From assembly GCF_016863555.1 (NCBI RefSeq), contig NZ_BOPC01000004.1:124001-188000 (forward strand): 64,000 nucleotides of DNA. The letters are read 5' to 3'. A model generated the notes under the pieces. The model searched no databases. It saw nothing but the letters and a program-made list of their open reading frames with translations, and was not told where the DNA came from. A program made the translations under genes and the position numbers. This stretch comes from Micromonospora qiuiae (GTDB lineage: Bacteria; Actinomycetota; Actinomycetes; Mycobacteriales; Micromonosporaceae). Positions 25,012 to 33,771 of this stretch are shown one piece after another. How positions within the stretch are numbered: the stretch's first letter is position 1; each line of letters opens with the position of its first letter.

Positions 25012-26307
25012 ATGAGGGCGAGAAAACTACTTGCTGTGTCGGTGGCCCTGACGATGGGCGTGCTGGGCACGGCCGCCTGCGGTGGAGATGATGAGGGCCG
25101 CAGCAGTGACGGCAAGGTCACGATGAGCTTCTGGCACAACGCCACCACCGGGCCTGGCAAGGCCTTCTGGGAGAAGACCGTCGCCGACTTCGAGGCCGCC
25201 AACTCGAACGTGAAGATCGAGATCCAGTCCATTCAGAACGAGGACCTGGACGGCAAGCTCCAGACCGCGCTCAACTCGGGCGACGCCCCCGACGTCTTCA
25301 TGCAGCGGGGCGGCGGCAAGATGGCCGCAATGGTCAAGGCCGGCCAGCTCCTGGACATCACCGGCTCGATCACCGACGAGACCAAGAAGGTGATCTCGGA
25401 GGGGTCGTTCACCGCGCAGACGATCGACGGCAAGGTCTACGCGATGCCGGTGGCGGTCCTGCCCGGTGGCTTCTTCTACAGCAAGGACCTGTTCGCGAAG
25501 GCGGGCATCACCCAGCCTCCCGCCACGCTCGCGGACCTGCAGGCCGCCATCGGAAAGCTCAAGGCCGCGAACATCCAGCCGATCGCCCTCGGCGCGAAGG
25601 ACGCCTGGCCGGCCGCCTTCTACTACTACTTCTTCGCGCTGCGTGAGTGCAGCTCGGAGACGATCACCCAGGCCGGTCAGACGATGAACTTCGACGACCC
25701 CTGCTGGCTCAAGGCCGGTCAGGACGTGCAGAACTTCGCCGCTACCCAGCCGTTCAACAACGGCTTCCTGACCACCTCGGCGCAGCAGGGCGCCGGCAGC
25801 TCCGCCGGTCTGCTCGCCAACCACAAGGCGGCGATGGAGCTGATGGGCGCCTGGAACCCGGGCGTCATCGCCTCCCTGACCCCGGACGAGAAGCCCCTGC
25901 CCGACCTGGACTGGTTCCCCTTCCCCAGCATCGAGGGCGGTGCCGGTCAGCCCGGCGCCATTCTCGGCGGCGTCGACGGCTACTCCTGCTCGGCGCAGGC
26001 ACCCAAGGCGGAGTGCACCGCCTTCCTGAACTACATGGCGCGCACGGACGTGCAGAAGGCCTACTACGAGGCGTTCAACGCGCCGCCGGTGAACAGCGAG
26101 GCGCAGGCCGCGGTCGAGGAGCCGCACCTGAAGTCCATCCTCGCCGCCTACAGCCAGGCGCCGTTCGTCTCGCAGTGGCTCGACACCGTCTACGGCCAGA
26201 ACGTCGGCAACGCCCTGAACACCGCCGTGGTGAACATGCTGGCCGGCAAGGGAGACCCGCAGAGCATCGTCGACGCGGTCAAGACCGCCGCCAAGAGGGC
26301 GCAGTAG
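25012..26307 (+). CDS. ABC sugar transporter, extracellular solute-binding lipoprotein
   Basis: This 431-residue lipoprotein captures a carbohydrate outside the cell and hands it to the two permeases encoded next. The signal peptide ends in a lipobox around GTAACGG, giving a lipidated cysteine. The mature part shows the family-1 binding-protein pattern: VTMSFWHNATTGPG, FWEKTVADFEAAN, LQTALNSGDAPDVFMQ and KVYAMPVAVLPGGFFYSKDL. The ATG at 25012 follows AGAGGAAG. The substrate cannot be told from sequence; proximity to a chitinase gene does not prove chito-oligosaccharides. No ATPase is encoded, so a shared MsiK-type ATPase is likely used. Confidence 0.92.
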   Translation: MRARKLLAVSVALTMGVLGTAACGGDDEGRSSDGKVTMSFWHNATTGPGKAFWEKTVADFEAANSNVKIEIQSIQNEDLDGKLQTALNSGDAPDVFMQRGGGKMAAMVKAGQLLDITGSITDETKKVISEGSFTAQTIDGKVYAMPVAVLPGGFFYSKDLFAKAGITQPPATLADLQAAIGKLKAANIQPIALGAKDAWPAAFYYYFFALRECSSETITQAGQTMNFDDPCWLKAGQDVQNFAATQPFNNGFLTTSAQQGAGSSAGLLANHKAAMELMGAWNPGVIASLTPDEKPLPDLDWFPFPSIEGGAGQPGAILGGVDGYSCSAQAPKAECTAFLNYMARTDVQKAYYEAFNAPPVNSEAQAAVEEPHLKSILAAYSQAPFVSQWLDTVYGQNVGNALNTAVVNMLAGKGDPQSIVDAVKTAAKRAQ

Positions 26308-26317
26308 TCCGACCGCC

Positions 26318-27343
26318 ATGTCTGAAACGCAACACGAGAGCGTACGGCTCGCGCCGGACCCGTCGCCGGGTCTGACGAAGGTCGGGGGTGACACGCCTGT
26401 CGTGTCGCCCCCGGCCGGGCGCCGCCGCGTACGCAAGGGCATCGGCTGGCCGGCCCGGCTGGAAATCGCACTGATGACAGGGCCGACCCTGATCGTCTTC
26501 CTGTCCTTCGTCATCCTTCCCGTGGCCATGGCGGCCTACTACGGCTTCTTCAGCTGGCAGGGTTACGGGCCGGCCGAAGACTTCGTCGGCTTCCGTAACT
26601 ACCTGCTCATCTTCGAGGACAGCACCTTCCTCGCCGCGCTGCGACACAACGGCGTGATCGTGGTGCTGTCGCTGCTGCTCCAGGGGCCGGCGGCCATCCT
26701 GCTCGCCCTGCTGCTGAACCGGCAGATCCGGGGGCAGACGCTCATCCGGGTGCTCATCTTCGTCCCCTACGTGATCTCCGAGGTGGTCGTCGGCACCGGT
26801 TGGAGCCTGATGCTGCACGGCGACGGCGTCGTCAACGCCATCCTCGGGAAGATCGGGCTGGGCTGGTTGCAGAGCGAATGGCTCTCCGACCCGAAGATCG
26901 CGATCTGGACGCTGATGGGCATCCTCACCTGGAAGTACATCGGCTTCGCCGTGATCCTCTTCCTCGCCGGGTTGCAGGGCATCCCGGAGGAGCTGACGGA
27001 GGCCGCGGCGATCGACGGGGCGTCGTACTGGCAGATCCAACGTCGCATCACGCTGCCGCTGCTCGGGCCGACGATCCGCATCTGGGCCTTCCTGTCGATG
27101 ATCGGCGCGCTGCAGTTGTTCGACCTGGTCTACATCATCTGGGGCCAGTACATCGCCGACACCGCCGGCACGTCGACGATGGCCACCTACATGGTCGCCA
27201 ACGGCCGGACCGCCGGAGAGTACGGCTACGGCAACGCGGTCGCCGTGGTCCTGTTCCTCATCTCGCTCGTCGCCGCTCTGATCTACCAGCGGTTCATTCT
27301 GCGCCGGGACACCGAGGGCGCGATCACCGGAGGGAGGCGCTGA
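26318..27343 (+). CDS. ABC sugar transporter permease (MalF-like)
   Basis: A 341-residue membrane permease with about six transmembrane helices after a polar N-terminus. The EAA loop that contacts the ATPase is ELTEAAAIDGASYWQIQRRI, leading to TLPLLGPTIR. It follows the binding protein by ten bases and shares one base with the next permease gene (TGATG), so the three genes form one operon. Confidence 0.93.
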   Translation: MSETQHESVRLAPDPSPGLTKVGGDTPVVSPPAGRRRVRKGIGWPARLEIALMTGPTLIVFLSFVILPVAMAAYYGFFSWQGYGPAEDFVGFRNYLLIFEDSTFLAALRHNGVIVVLSLLLQGPAAILLALLLNRQIRGQTLIRVLIFVPYVISEVVVGTGWSLMLHGDGVVNAILGKIGLGWLQSEWLSDPKIAIWTLMGILTWKYIGFAVILFLAGLQGIPEELTEAAAIDGASYWQIQRRITLPLLGPTIRIWAFLSMIGALQLFDLVYIIWGQYIADTAGTSTMATYMVANGRTAGEYGYGNAVAVVLFLISLVAALIYQRFILRRDTEGAITGGRR

Positions 27344-28209
27344 TGGCCGCGACCGCCGTGTTCGGGCGCCGGGCGAGGCGACCCCGCCAGCGACTGGCGT
27401 GGGGAAGCCCGTCCGTCTACTTCGTCGCGCTGCTGCTCATCGGGGCGATGCTGGCGCCGGTCGTCTACATCATCCTCGGCGGATTCCGCACGAACGCGCA
27501 GATCACCACCGACCCGGCCGGGTGGCCCAGCCCGTGGAAGATCGAGAACTACGCCGATGTGCTGACCGGCGGGACGTTCTGGCGTCAGGTGTTCAACTCC
27601 ACTCTCGTCGCCGTGTTCACCACGCTGGGTGTGGTCATCCTCGGGCTGATGACCAGCTTCATCATCGCGCGCTACCGGTTCCGGGGCCGGGGTGCGATGT
27701 ACTCGCTGTTCGCCGCCGGCCTGATGTTCCCGCTGACCGTGGCGATCACTCCGCTGTACATCCTGATCAAGAACCTCGGACTGATGAACACGCTGCCGGG
27801 AGTGATCCTCCCGCAGATCGGGTTCGGCATCCCGATGACGATCATCATCCTGGTTCCGTTCGTACGGGCCATCCCCGACGAGATCCAGGAGGCGGCGTCG
27901 ATCGACGGCTGTGGCCGACTCGGCTTCTTCTGGCGGATGGTGCTCCCGCTGGCCATGCCGGGAGTCATCACCGTGGGCATCCTGACCTTCATCCAGAGCT
28001 GGAACGGATACCTGCTGCCGCTGTTCATCCTGAACCGGGAGGAGACCTTCACTCTGCCCCTCGGCGTGCAGGCCTTCGCCTCGCAGTACTCGGTCGACAC
28101 GGCCAAGGTCCTGGCGTTCACGTCGCTGTCGATGATCCCGGCGCTGGTCTTCTTCAGCCTGTTCCAGCGGCGAATCGTCGGCGGACTGACCGGAGCCGTC
28201 AAGGGGTGA
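27343..28209 (+). CDS. ABC sugar transporter permease (MalG-like)
   Basis: The second permease, 288 residues with six predicted helices. Its EAA loop reads EIQEAASIDGCGRLGFFWRM, leading to VLPLAMPG. The ATG at 27343 overlaps the previous stop in TGATG and is preceded by GGGAGG. The operon ends here, at a strong hairpin terminator five bases after the stop. Confidence 0.93.
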   Translation: MAATAVFGRRARRPRQRLAWGSPSVYFVALLLIGAMLAPVVYIILGGFRTNAQITTDPAGWPSPWKIENYADVLTGGTFWRQVFNSTLVAVFTTLGVVILGLMTSFIIARYRFRGRGAMYSLFAAGLMFPLTVAITPLYILIKNLGLMNTLPGVILPQIGFGIPMTIIILVPFVRAIPDEIQEAASIDGCGRLGFFWRMVLPLAMPGVITVGILTFIQSWNGYLLPLFILNREETFTLPLGVQAFASQYSVDTAKVLAFTSLSMIPALVFFSLFQRRIVGGLTGAVKG

Positions 28210-28213
28210 CATC

Positions 28214-28254
28214 GGGCGACGCGCCGCCGGCTGGCGGTCGGCGGCGCGTCGCCC
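28214..28254 (+). terminator. Strong hairpin terminator after the sugar ABC operon
   Basis: A perfect 16-base-pair stem, 28214-28229 (GGGCGACGCGCCGCCG) with 28239-28254, has a nine-base loop. It begins five bases after the last permease stop. Confidence 0.85.
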
Positions 28255-28319
28255 ACCTGACCGAAGGCTGCGCACCGCCGTATGCTGCCCACGTCATCGA
28301 GCCATAGATAGGAGCCGAG

Positions 28320-28376
28320 ATGCGCCTCGACATGGTGACGGTCCCCGCTTCGCCGCGAGAGCACGCCGGGCACTGA
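28320..28376 (+). CDS. Leader peptide upstream of the MFS exporter
   Basis: A short open frame of 18 codons, MRLDMVTVPASPREHAGH, with its own ribosome binding site (TAGGAG at 28308-28313) and a TGA at 28374-28376. It lies between the ABC operon terminator and the MFS gene and is followed at once by a set of hairpins, one of which covers the MFS ribosome binding site. This layout is that of ribosome-mediated attenuation, where stalling or slow translation of the leader changes the downstream RNA fold. The identity of the trigger, for instance a ribosome-targeting antibiotic, is inference. Confidence 0.65.
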   Translation: MRLDMVTVPASPREHAGH

Positions 28377-28382
28377 CCGGTC

Positions 28383-28472
28383 CACCGCTGGGCCTACCGG
28401 CGGTGCGCTGCTCCTCGCCGCGGAGCGGTCCTGTGTCGACCGTTTCTCTTCCTGGCTCGAGGAGCTCTTTTG
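28383..28472 (+). promoter_or_regulatory. Attenuator hairpins that can mask the MFS ribosome binding site
   Basis: Three pairings are possible. Hairpin A pairs CACCGCTGG (28383-28391) with CCGGCGGTG (28397-28405). Hairpin B pairs GCTCC (28410-28414) with GGAGC (28422-28426), extendable by GU pairs. Pairing C joins GCTCCTCG (28410-28417) to CGAGGAGC (28458-28465), which contains the GAGGAG ribosome binding site of the MFS gene. B and C share the same left strand, so they exclude each other: B leaves the site open, C closes it. The leader peptide stop codon is seven bases before hairpin A. Confidence 0.6.
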
Positions 28473-29726
28473 CGTGCTCTTTTCTCCGCGCGTCTCGGCG
28501 CGGACTTCACCAAACTGTGGGCCGCTTCGGCGGTGTCCAACATCGGCGATGGAGTCGCCATGGCGGCCGGCCCGCTGCTGGTGGCCGCCGTCAGCGACGA
28601 CCCGGCCCTGATCGCCGGTGCCGTCTTCGCCCAACAATTGCCCTGGCTGCTGTTCGCCCTGGTCAGTGGCGCGTACGTCGACCGGCTCGACCGGCGCCGG
28701 CTGGTCGTGGCGGTCAACCTGACGCGTGCCGCCGCCCTCGCCGCGCTGGCGTTGACCATCACCACCGGCACCGTCACCGTGGCGGTGATCTACGCGGTGG
28801 TCTTCCTGCTCGGCACCGGGGAGACCCTCGCCGACACCGCGATGGGCGCCCTGCTGCCGTCGGTGGTCACCGCCGACCGGCTGCCCGAGGCCAACGCGCG
28901 GCTGGCCGCCACCTTCACCATCGGCAACCAGTTCGCCGCCAAACCGCTGGGCGCCTGGTTGTTCGTCATCTCCGCCGCCGTACCGTTCGGCCTCAACGCC
29001 CTGACCTTCGCCGTCTCGGCGGCGCTGATCGCGACCCTACGGCCACGGCAGGCTGAGCCAGCCACGCCCGCGCACGCCCCGCCGGGCAGGTCGTTGCGCG
29101 GCGACATCGCCGAGGGGGTGCGGTGGCTGTGGCGGCACCGCCTGCTCCGCACTCTCGCCCTCAGCATGGGCCTGGCCAACGTCGCCTTCTGCGCGGCGTT
29201 CGCCGTCTTCGTGCTCTACTGCCGGCAGCGACTCGGCCTTTCCGATCTCGGGTACGGCTTCCTGCTGACCGCGTTCGCGGTCGGCGGGCTGGCCGGCACC
29301 GCGGTCGCGGCCCGGCTCGGGCGGGCGCTCGGCAACCGGGCGCTGCTGCGGGCGGGTCTGCTCATCGAGGTGGCCACCCATCTGGTCCTGGCGGTCACCA
29401 CGACACCCTGGGTGGCGGCGGCCACCATCATCGTGTTCAGCCTGCACGGGATGATCTGGGGCGTCACCGTCGCGTCGATCCGGCAACGACTGGTGCCGGC
29501 TGAGCTGCGCGGCCGGGTGGGCAGCACGTACGCGCTGCTGGACCTCGGCGGCGCCGCGCTCGGTTCCCTGCTCGGCGGCCTGATCGCCAGCGCGTGGACA
29601 CTCACCACACCGTTCTGGATCGCGGCCGGAACGGTGGCGGTCGTCGCCGCCCTCGCCTGGCGCCCGCTGGGCGAGGCAGAAGCGGCGAACGAGGTGACAA
29701 CGGGTAACCCGGCGGGGAGCAGATAG
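28470..29726 (+). CDS. MFS efflux transporter
   Basis: A 418-residue major facilitator protein with twelve hydrophobic segments. The first cytoplasmic loop reads GAYVDRLDRRRLVV, the A-motif region of the exporter-type (MFS_3/enterobactin-exporter-like) branch, and ALLPSVVTADRLPEANARL is typical of the same branch. Such proteins usually export drugs or siderophores. Translation begins at TTG 28470, five bases after GAGGAG; the start is rare but the spacing is right. The leader peptide and attenuator upstream suggest induction by its substrate. A long palindromic terminator follows. Confidence 0.87.
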   Translation: MRALFSARLGADFTKLWAASAVSNIGDGVAMAAGPLLVAAVSDDPALIAGAVFAQQLPWLLFALVSGAYVDRLDRRRLVVAVNLTRAAALAALALTITTGTVTVAVIYAVVFLLGTGETLADTAMGALLPSVVTADRLPEANARLAATFTIGNQFAAKPLGAWLFVISAAVPFGLNALTFAVSAALIATLRPRQAEPATPAHAPPGRSLRGDIAEGVRWLWRHRLLRTLALSMGLANVAFCAAFAVFVLYCRQRLGLSDLGYGFLLTAFAVGGLAGTAVAARLGRALGNRALLRAGLLIEVATHLVLAVTTTPWVAAATIIVFSLHGMIWGVTVASIRQRLVPAELRGRVGSTYALLDLGGAALGSLLGGLIASAWTLTTPFWIAAGTVAVVAALAWRPLGEAEAANEVTTGNPAGSR

Positions 29727-29731
29727 CCGAA

Positions 29732-29781
29732 GAGTCGTCATGTCACACCGACATGAATGTATCGGTGTGACATGACGACTC
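29732..29781. terminator. Bidirectional terminator, perfect 20-bp palindromic hairpin
   Basis: 29732-29751 (GAGTCGTCATG and on) is perfectly complementary to 29762-29781, giving a 20-base-pair stem with a 10-base loop. It sits between the stops of two convergent genes, the MFS exporter and the TPR protein, and can serve both. Confidence 0.88.
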
Positions 29782-29794
29782 CAGGACAGGTACG

Positions 29795-30838
29795 TCAGGT
29801 GGTGATGAGGTCTCGTGCGTCCTGGCAAAATCGGCGGACGGCGGGCGTACGCCGGTATGGCCGCAGGGTGCTGACCAAGTTGCGGACATGCTTGATACAC
29901 CTGGCGGAGGTGACCTGGCCGGTGAGGGTCTGCACGGCCTGGTCGCCAAGGGCGATCGCCCTGTCCAACTCGGGCTGCTCCTGCTGAACGTACGTGGTGG
30001 CGAGCAGGGCGTTGCGCAGCGCGCCCTCCCGGGTGAACTCGTTGTCCTGTAGCCGCAGCGCGGTCCGCAGGTGGTCACGGGCACGCGCCCAGTCTTCGAG
30101 CTTCACGTAGCAGTAGCCGGCCTGGGCGTGGGCCTGTGCCTCGTTGATCCAGTAGGACCAGTCAGGATCGCCATGTTCCGGCCGACTGTCGCTGAACCGG
30201 TCGAACGCGTTGTCGAGCGCGCGGCGGGTGTCGATCTCCGAACGGTTGTTGGCGTACGCCTCGGCAGCCCGCAGGTCGAGAATCACCGAGACTTTCGGAC
30301 TGGTGGCGGGGTACGTGGTTCGGGCGGTCTCGGCCAGGGTCACCGCTTGGCGGAGTTGCCCAAGATCCTTGGCCTGGCAGGACATGAAACCGAGTATGTT
30401 CGCGCCGAGGCCGCGATCACCAGCGGCGTTGGCCTGGTAGAGGCCCGCGATCCAGAAGCGTTGTGCCTGCGTGTGCTGACCTCCGTCGAAGGAGAGCCAG
30501 CCGGCGAGGCGTAGTAACTCACCAGCGGTGGCGTGTAGGCGTCGACCGACGCTGTCGGGATAGCTTCGCTCCCGCAGGACACCGACCACGGTGCGCAGGT
30601 GTTGGCGGACCAGTCCCAGTGTTTGACCACTGCCGAGATGGTCGTCCATGCGTCTCAGGCTGGCAGTGATGGCGTCCAAGTGATCGACGACCTCACCGGC
30701 CAACGGACGTCCGGTTGTCGACGCGACGTCCTGCGGCGGTTGAGCGAGCATCCACTCGTGCGCTGGCGCGGTCAGCCCGGTGCCGAGCAGGGCGAGGAAC
30801 GTCCGTCGATGCATCATTCCCTCAGGTTCGTTCACCAC
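29795..30838 (-). CDS. TPR-repeat protein coupled to an XRE-like regulator
   Basis: A 347-residue helical protein with TPR-like repeats (for example WARARDHLRTALRLQD and LGQLRQAVTLAETART) but no helix-turn-helix. Near the N-terminus it has MHRRTFLALLGTGLTAP, a stretch that in many actinobacterial XRE-TPR regulators links the DNA-binding domain to the TPR part. It therefore looks like the sensor half of such a regulator made as a separate protein. It overlaps the upstream regulator gene by 17 bases, so the two are co-expressed. Start: GTG at 30838; an ATG at 30814 preceded by GAGGG is possible. Confidence 0.72.
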   Translation of the reverse strand: MVNEPEGMMHRRTFLALLGTGLTAPAHEWMLAQPPQDVASTTGRPLAGEVVDHLDAITASLRRMDDHLGSGQTLGLVRQHLRTVVGVLRERSYPDSVGRRLHATAGELLRLAGWLSFDGGQHTQAQRFWIAGLYQANAAGDRGLGANILGFMSCQAKDLGQLRQAVTLAETARTTYPATSPKVSVILDLRAAEAYANNRSEIDTRRALDNAFDRFSDSRPEHGDPDWSYWINEAQAHAQAGYCYVKLEDWARARDHLRTALRLQDNEFTREGALRNALLATTYVQQEQPELDRAIALGDQAVQTLTGQVTSARCIKHVRNLVSTLRPYRRTPAVRRFCQDARDLITT

Positions 30839-32234
30839 CTCGCCCTGCCGCCTCGCGTAGAAAGACCGCAGCTCGCCGATCGAGTTGCTGTGCGAATGCG
30901 GGGAGGCGGGGGCCGAAGCTGCCGAGACGGGTTCGGATGTTCTTCACGGCGACGGACGCTCGGCCGGATTTGACGCCTGCCATCGCGTTCATGGCATGGT
31001 TCCAGTGGTCGGTCGCCTCGCGGAGACGTCCTTGGGCGCATTGCACATCAGCGAGATTGGCCAGGGTCAGACTGTGAATACGCCGATACGCCTCAGCATT
31101 CCGAGTGACGATCGATCGGCGGAACTGGGCTTCGGCCGCAGGCAAATCACCGAGATCGCGGAGGGCCTGGCCGGCTTGGCTGGCCAGGGAAGTCTCAGTG
31201 AACCCGCTGGTCCGGATCCAGATCGGCTCGTCGTCGGGCTCGGCGTTAGCGAGGTGGGTCTCGGCCGCCGTTATCGCCGCCGAGGCGCGGGCCTTGTCAC
31301 TTGTCGCTGCGTGACCACGCGCCGTCAGAATGGTGAAGAGTGCCGTCGCCGCCGGGGTCGCTCTGCCCCTCGACCATTCGAGCGCGGCGGTAGCGAGCCG
31401 CAGGGCTTCCTGCCCGTGACCGAGGTCAACGGCCTGGTGTGCCATCGCTCGCAACGTGAAGCCAGCAAGCGGTCGATCGTCCGCCTCGTTCGCCAGGCGC
31501 AGCGCTTGAACGTAGTACCGCTGGGCCAGCCCGTGTAGCGACGAGTCGAAAGCTTTCCAGCCGGCGAGGTAGGTCATCTCAGCCGCAACGCTGAACATGG
31601 CTCTACGGTCATGGTCTGAGGAGAAACGACCCTGGAGGTAACCAGCCACGTCGGAGGTGAGGTACTGAACGACAGCGAGGCGAGCATGACCTCCGCCAAG
31701 TCGCTCGTCAGCCCTGCTGAACACGGCCAGCATGTCCCGTACGGCGTCGATCTCGCGCGGACCCACGGCGATCCCCCCGCCCTGAGCGCGCCGCCCTCGG
31801 TCCGCGATCTCCTGCCATTGGTCGAGCGGGACGGCCAGCGCTGCCAGCGAATACAGGGCGGTGAGCCCGAACTCTCGTCGCTCCAAATCGGCTCTCCCGA
31901 CTGTCAGGAGATCGGTGGCCGGTGCATGCTTCCACCAATCCAGGCCGCCAAGGTCAGGCTTCAGATTACCGCCTTTGAGTAGACCGAGATCGATTTGATT
32001 CACCACACGGCCGAGTCTGCGAGAGATCGCTTCGGCCAGAAATCGGCACGTTCTGTCGTTGGGCTTCACTCCGGCGACCCAGTGTCCGATGTGGGAGCGA
32101 TCGCAGGAGGAAAGATCGTCGCCGTTCTCGCGGGCGACCAGGCGAATGGCTGCGGCGCAGGCTTCGTACGACCACCGACACTCTCTGACGGCTGCCAGCA
32201 ACTTCTCGTTGCGCCGCCTCGGTGCCCGCGCCAT
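30822..32234 (-). CDS. XRE-like regulator with TPR repeats
   Basis: A 470-residue regulator. The N-terminal 80 residues resemble an XRE-type DNA-binding domain (RRNEKLLAAVRECRWSYEAC, then HIGHWVAGVKPNDRTCRFLAEAISRRLG); the rest is a TPR-type helical array, with segments such as QRYYVQALRLANEADDRPLA and LGHGQEALRLATAALEWSRG. I set the start at the ATG at 32234, because GGAAGGGG lies upstream; an ATG at 32312 in the same frame lacks a site. Signal and target genes are unknown. It is divergent from a second XRE regulator gene pair. Confidence 0.78.
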   Translation of the reverse strand: MARAPRRRNEKLLAAVRECRWSYEACAAAIRLVARENGDDLSSCDRSHIGHWVAGVKPNDRTCRFLAEAISRRLGRVVNQIDLGLLKGGNLKPDLGGLDWWKHAPATDLLTVGRADLERREFGLTALYSLAALAVPLDQWQEIADRGRRAQGGGIAVGPREIDAVRDMLAVFSRADERLGGGHARLAVVQYLTSDVAGYLQGRFSSDHDRRAMFSVAAEMTYLAGWKAFDSSLHGLAQRYYVQALRLANEADDRPLAGFTLRAMAHQAVDLGHGQEALRLATAALEWSRGRATPAATALFTILTARGHAATSDKARASAAITAAETHLANAEPDDEPIWIRTSGFTETSLASQAGQALRDLGDLPAAEAQFRRSIVTRNAEAYRRIHSLTLANLADVQCAQGRLREATDHWNHAMNAMAGVKSGRASVAVKNIRTRLGSFGPRLPAFAQQLDRRAAVFLREAAGRGGERT

Positions 32235-32362
32235 TTGCTGGTCTTCCCCTTCCGATCTGCGTTCAACGCGTTCAACATGCCCGATGGCCCCTCGGGCTAC
32301 CGAGCGCCACAACGAGTCACTTCACTTTACGTAGACCTTACGACACAGGAGGTGAGGGACTC

Positions 32363-32509
32363 GTGGCTTCGATGGCCGTGTCGGTTGTGCTCGGTGGGCT
32401 GGTGCCGGGTTTCCTGCTCGGGCTGTTCGCGTTCAAGGTGAAGGCGCGGTGGTGTCCGCGCTGCGGGGAGTCCACCGACGCCATGCCACCGGTGGAGCGG
32501 GACCGATGA
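32363..32509 (+). CDS. Small membrane protein with CPRC motif
   Basis: A 48-residue protein: one transmembrane helix (MAVSVVLGGLVPGFLLGLFA) followed by a short cytoplasmic tail with a CPRC pair (WCPRCGEST), a possible half zinc ribbon. GTG at 32363 has AGGAGGTGAG upstream, a strong site. The stop overlaps the start of the next XRE regulator by ATGA, so the two are translated together. I do not know its function; an anchor or partner for the regulator is possible. Confidence 0.72.
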   Translation: MASMAVSVVLGGLVPGFLLGLFAFKVKARWCPRCGESTDAMPPVERDR

Positions 32510-33654
32510 ACCGCCCGCACCGGCGCGACCACAACGCCGTACCACTCGGCCGGCGGGTGGCCGAGCTACGGGCCCGCCGGGGCATGAGCCAGCAGGCCTT
32601 CGCCGACCGGCTCGGCAAGTCGAAGAGTTGGGTCGACAAGGTCGAACGCGGCGTACGGAAACTCGACCGCTACTCGGTGATCCGGGAGATCGCCGACGTG
32701 CTGCGCCTCGACCCGGCAATCCTGCTCGGCCCCCGCCAACCTTCGCCGACCACGACACCGGACCCGGAGGGGATCGACGTCGTCCGCGCCGCTCTCGCCA
32801 GCTACCACCACCGACCTACTCGGACCGTCACCGCAGACCAAGCCCGCCGACAGGTCGCGCACGCGTGGATGAGCTACCAGCATGCTCGCTACACCCAACT
32901 CCTGAACGCCCTGCCCGCGCTGCTCGACGCCACCCACGGCACCCGAGGCCTGCTCGTCTCCACGTACCGGATCACCGCCGCCGTGCTGGTCAAACTCGGC
33001 GAACCCCACCTCGCCTGGCTCGCCGCGGACCGCGCCGTCACCACCGCCGCCGGCGGCCCCATCCTCACCGGCACCGCCACCATCGTCGTCACCCAGGCCC
33101 TGCGCGCCCTCAACCAGCACCACCTCGCGCTCACCGCCGCGCTGTCGGTGACGGGCACCGGAGACGACGACACGGTACGCGGCACCCTCTTCCTCCAAGC
33201 CGGCCTCGCCGCCGCCGGCACCGGGGACCGCCGCAAAGCCCACGACCTGCTCGACCACGCCGCCGACCTCGCAGACCGGCGTACCAGTCACCCGGACCCG
33301 CACCACACCAGCTTTGGGCCCGTCGCCGTACAGTTGGCCCGCTCCCTCGCCGCACACCACCTCGGCGACATCACCGAAGCCGTACAGCGGCATGAACACG
33401 CTATCCGCCACCACGACTGGCGACGGCTACCCCCAGAACACCGCGCCGCCCACCTCATCGAGTCTGCCCGCGCCTATCTCGACACCGGCGACCTCGTCAA
33501 GGCGGGACAGAAGCTGGTTGAGGCAGACGGCCTCGCTCCCGCCGAGGTCCGCTGCCGTCCCGCCGCCCGTACCCTCCTCACCGAACTCACCCAACGCGGC
33601 CCGGCGCCGGCCGGCATCGCCCGACTCACCAGCGCAGTGAATCTTGGACGGTAA
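32506..33654 (+). CDS. XRE-family regulator with helical sensor domain
   Basis: A 382-residue regulator. The helix-turn-helix is canonical (LGRRVAELRARRGMSQQAFA, then DRLGKSKSWVDKVERGVRKL) and is followed by a linker and a TPR-like helical domain (KAHDLLDHAADLADRR, IARL and others). The ATG at 32506 overlaps the small CPRC protein stop by four bases, which fixes the start better than an open-frame ATG at 32449. Likely cytoplasmic DNA-binding protein; the signal is unknown. Confidence 0.85.
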   Translation: MNRPHRRDHNAVPLGRRVAELRARRGMSQQAFADRLGKSKSWVDKVERGVRKLDRYSVIREIADVLRLDPAILLGPRQPSPTTTPDPEGIDVVRAALASYHHRPTRTVTADQARRQVAHAWMSYQHARYTQLLNALPALLDATHGTRGLLVSTYRITAAVLVKLGEPHLAWLAADRAVTTAAGGPILTGTATIVVTQALRALNQHHLALTAALSVTGTGDDDTVRGTLFLQAGLAAAGTGDRRKAHDLLDHAADLADRRTSHPDPHHTSFGPVAVQLARSLAAHHLGDITEAVQRHEHAIRHHDWRRLPPEHRAAHLIESARAYLDTGDLVKAGQKLVEADGLAPAEVRCRPAARTLLTELTQRGPAPAGIARLTSAVNLGR

Positions 33655-33771
33655 ACGCCCTCCGGGGGGCAGTTTTCGCACCAAGATCCGTGATCGGAAG
33701 CGTGATGGCGTAGACGAGCCAGCCCGACAGGGCATATGTGGGGAGCAGGTCGCCCCGTTCACATAGTCACG

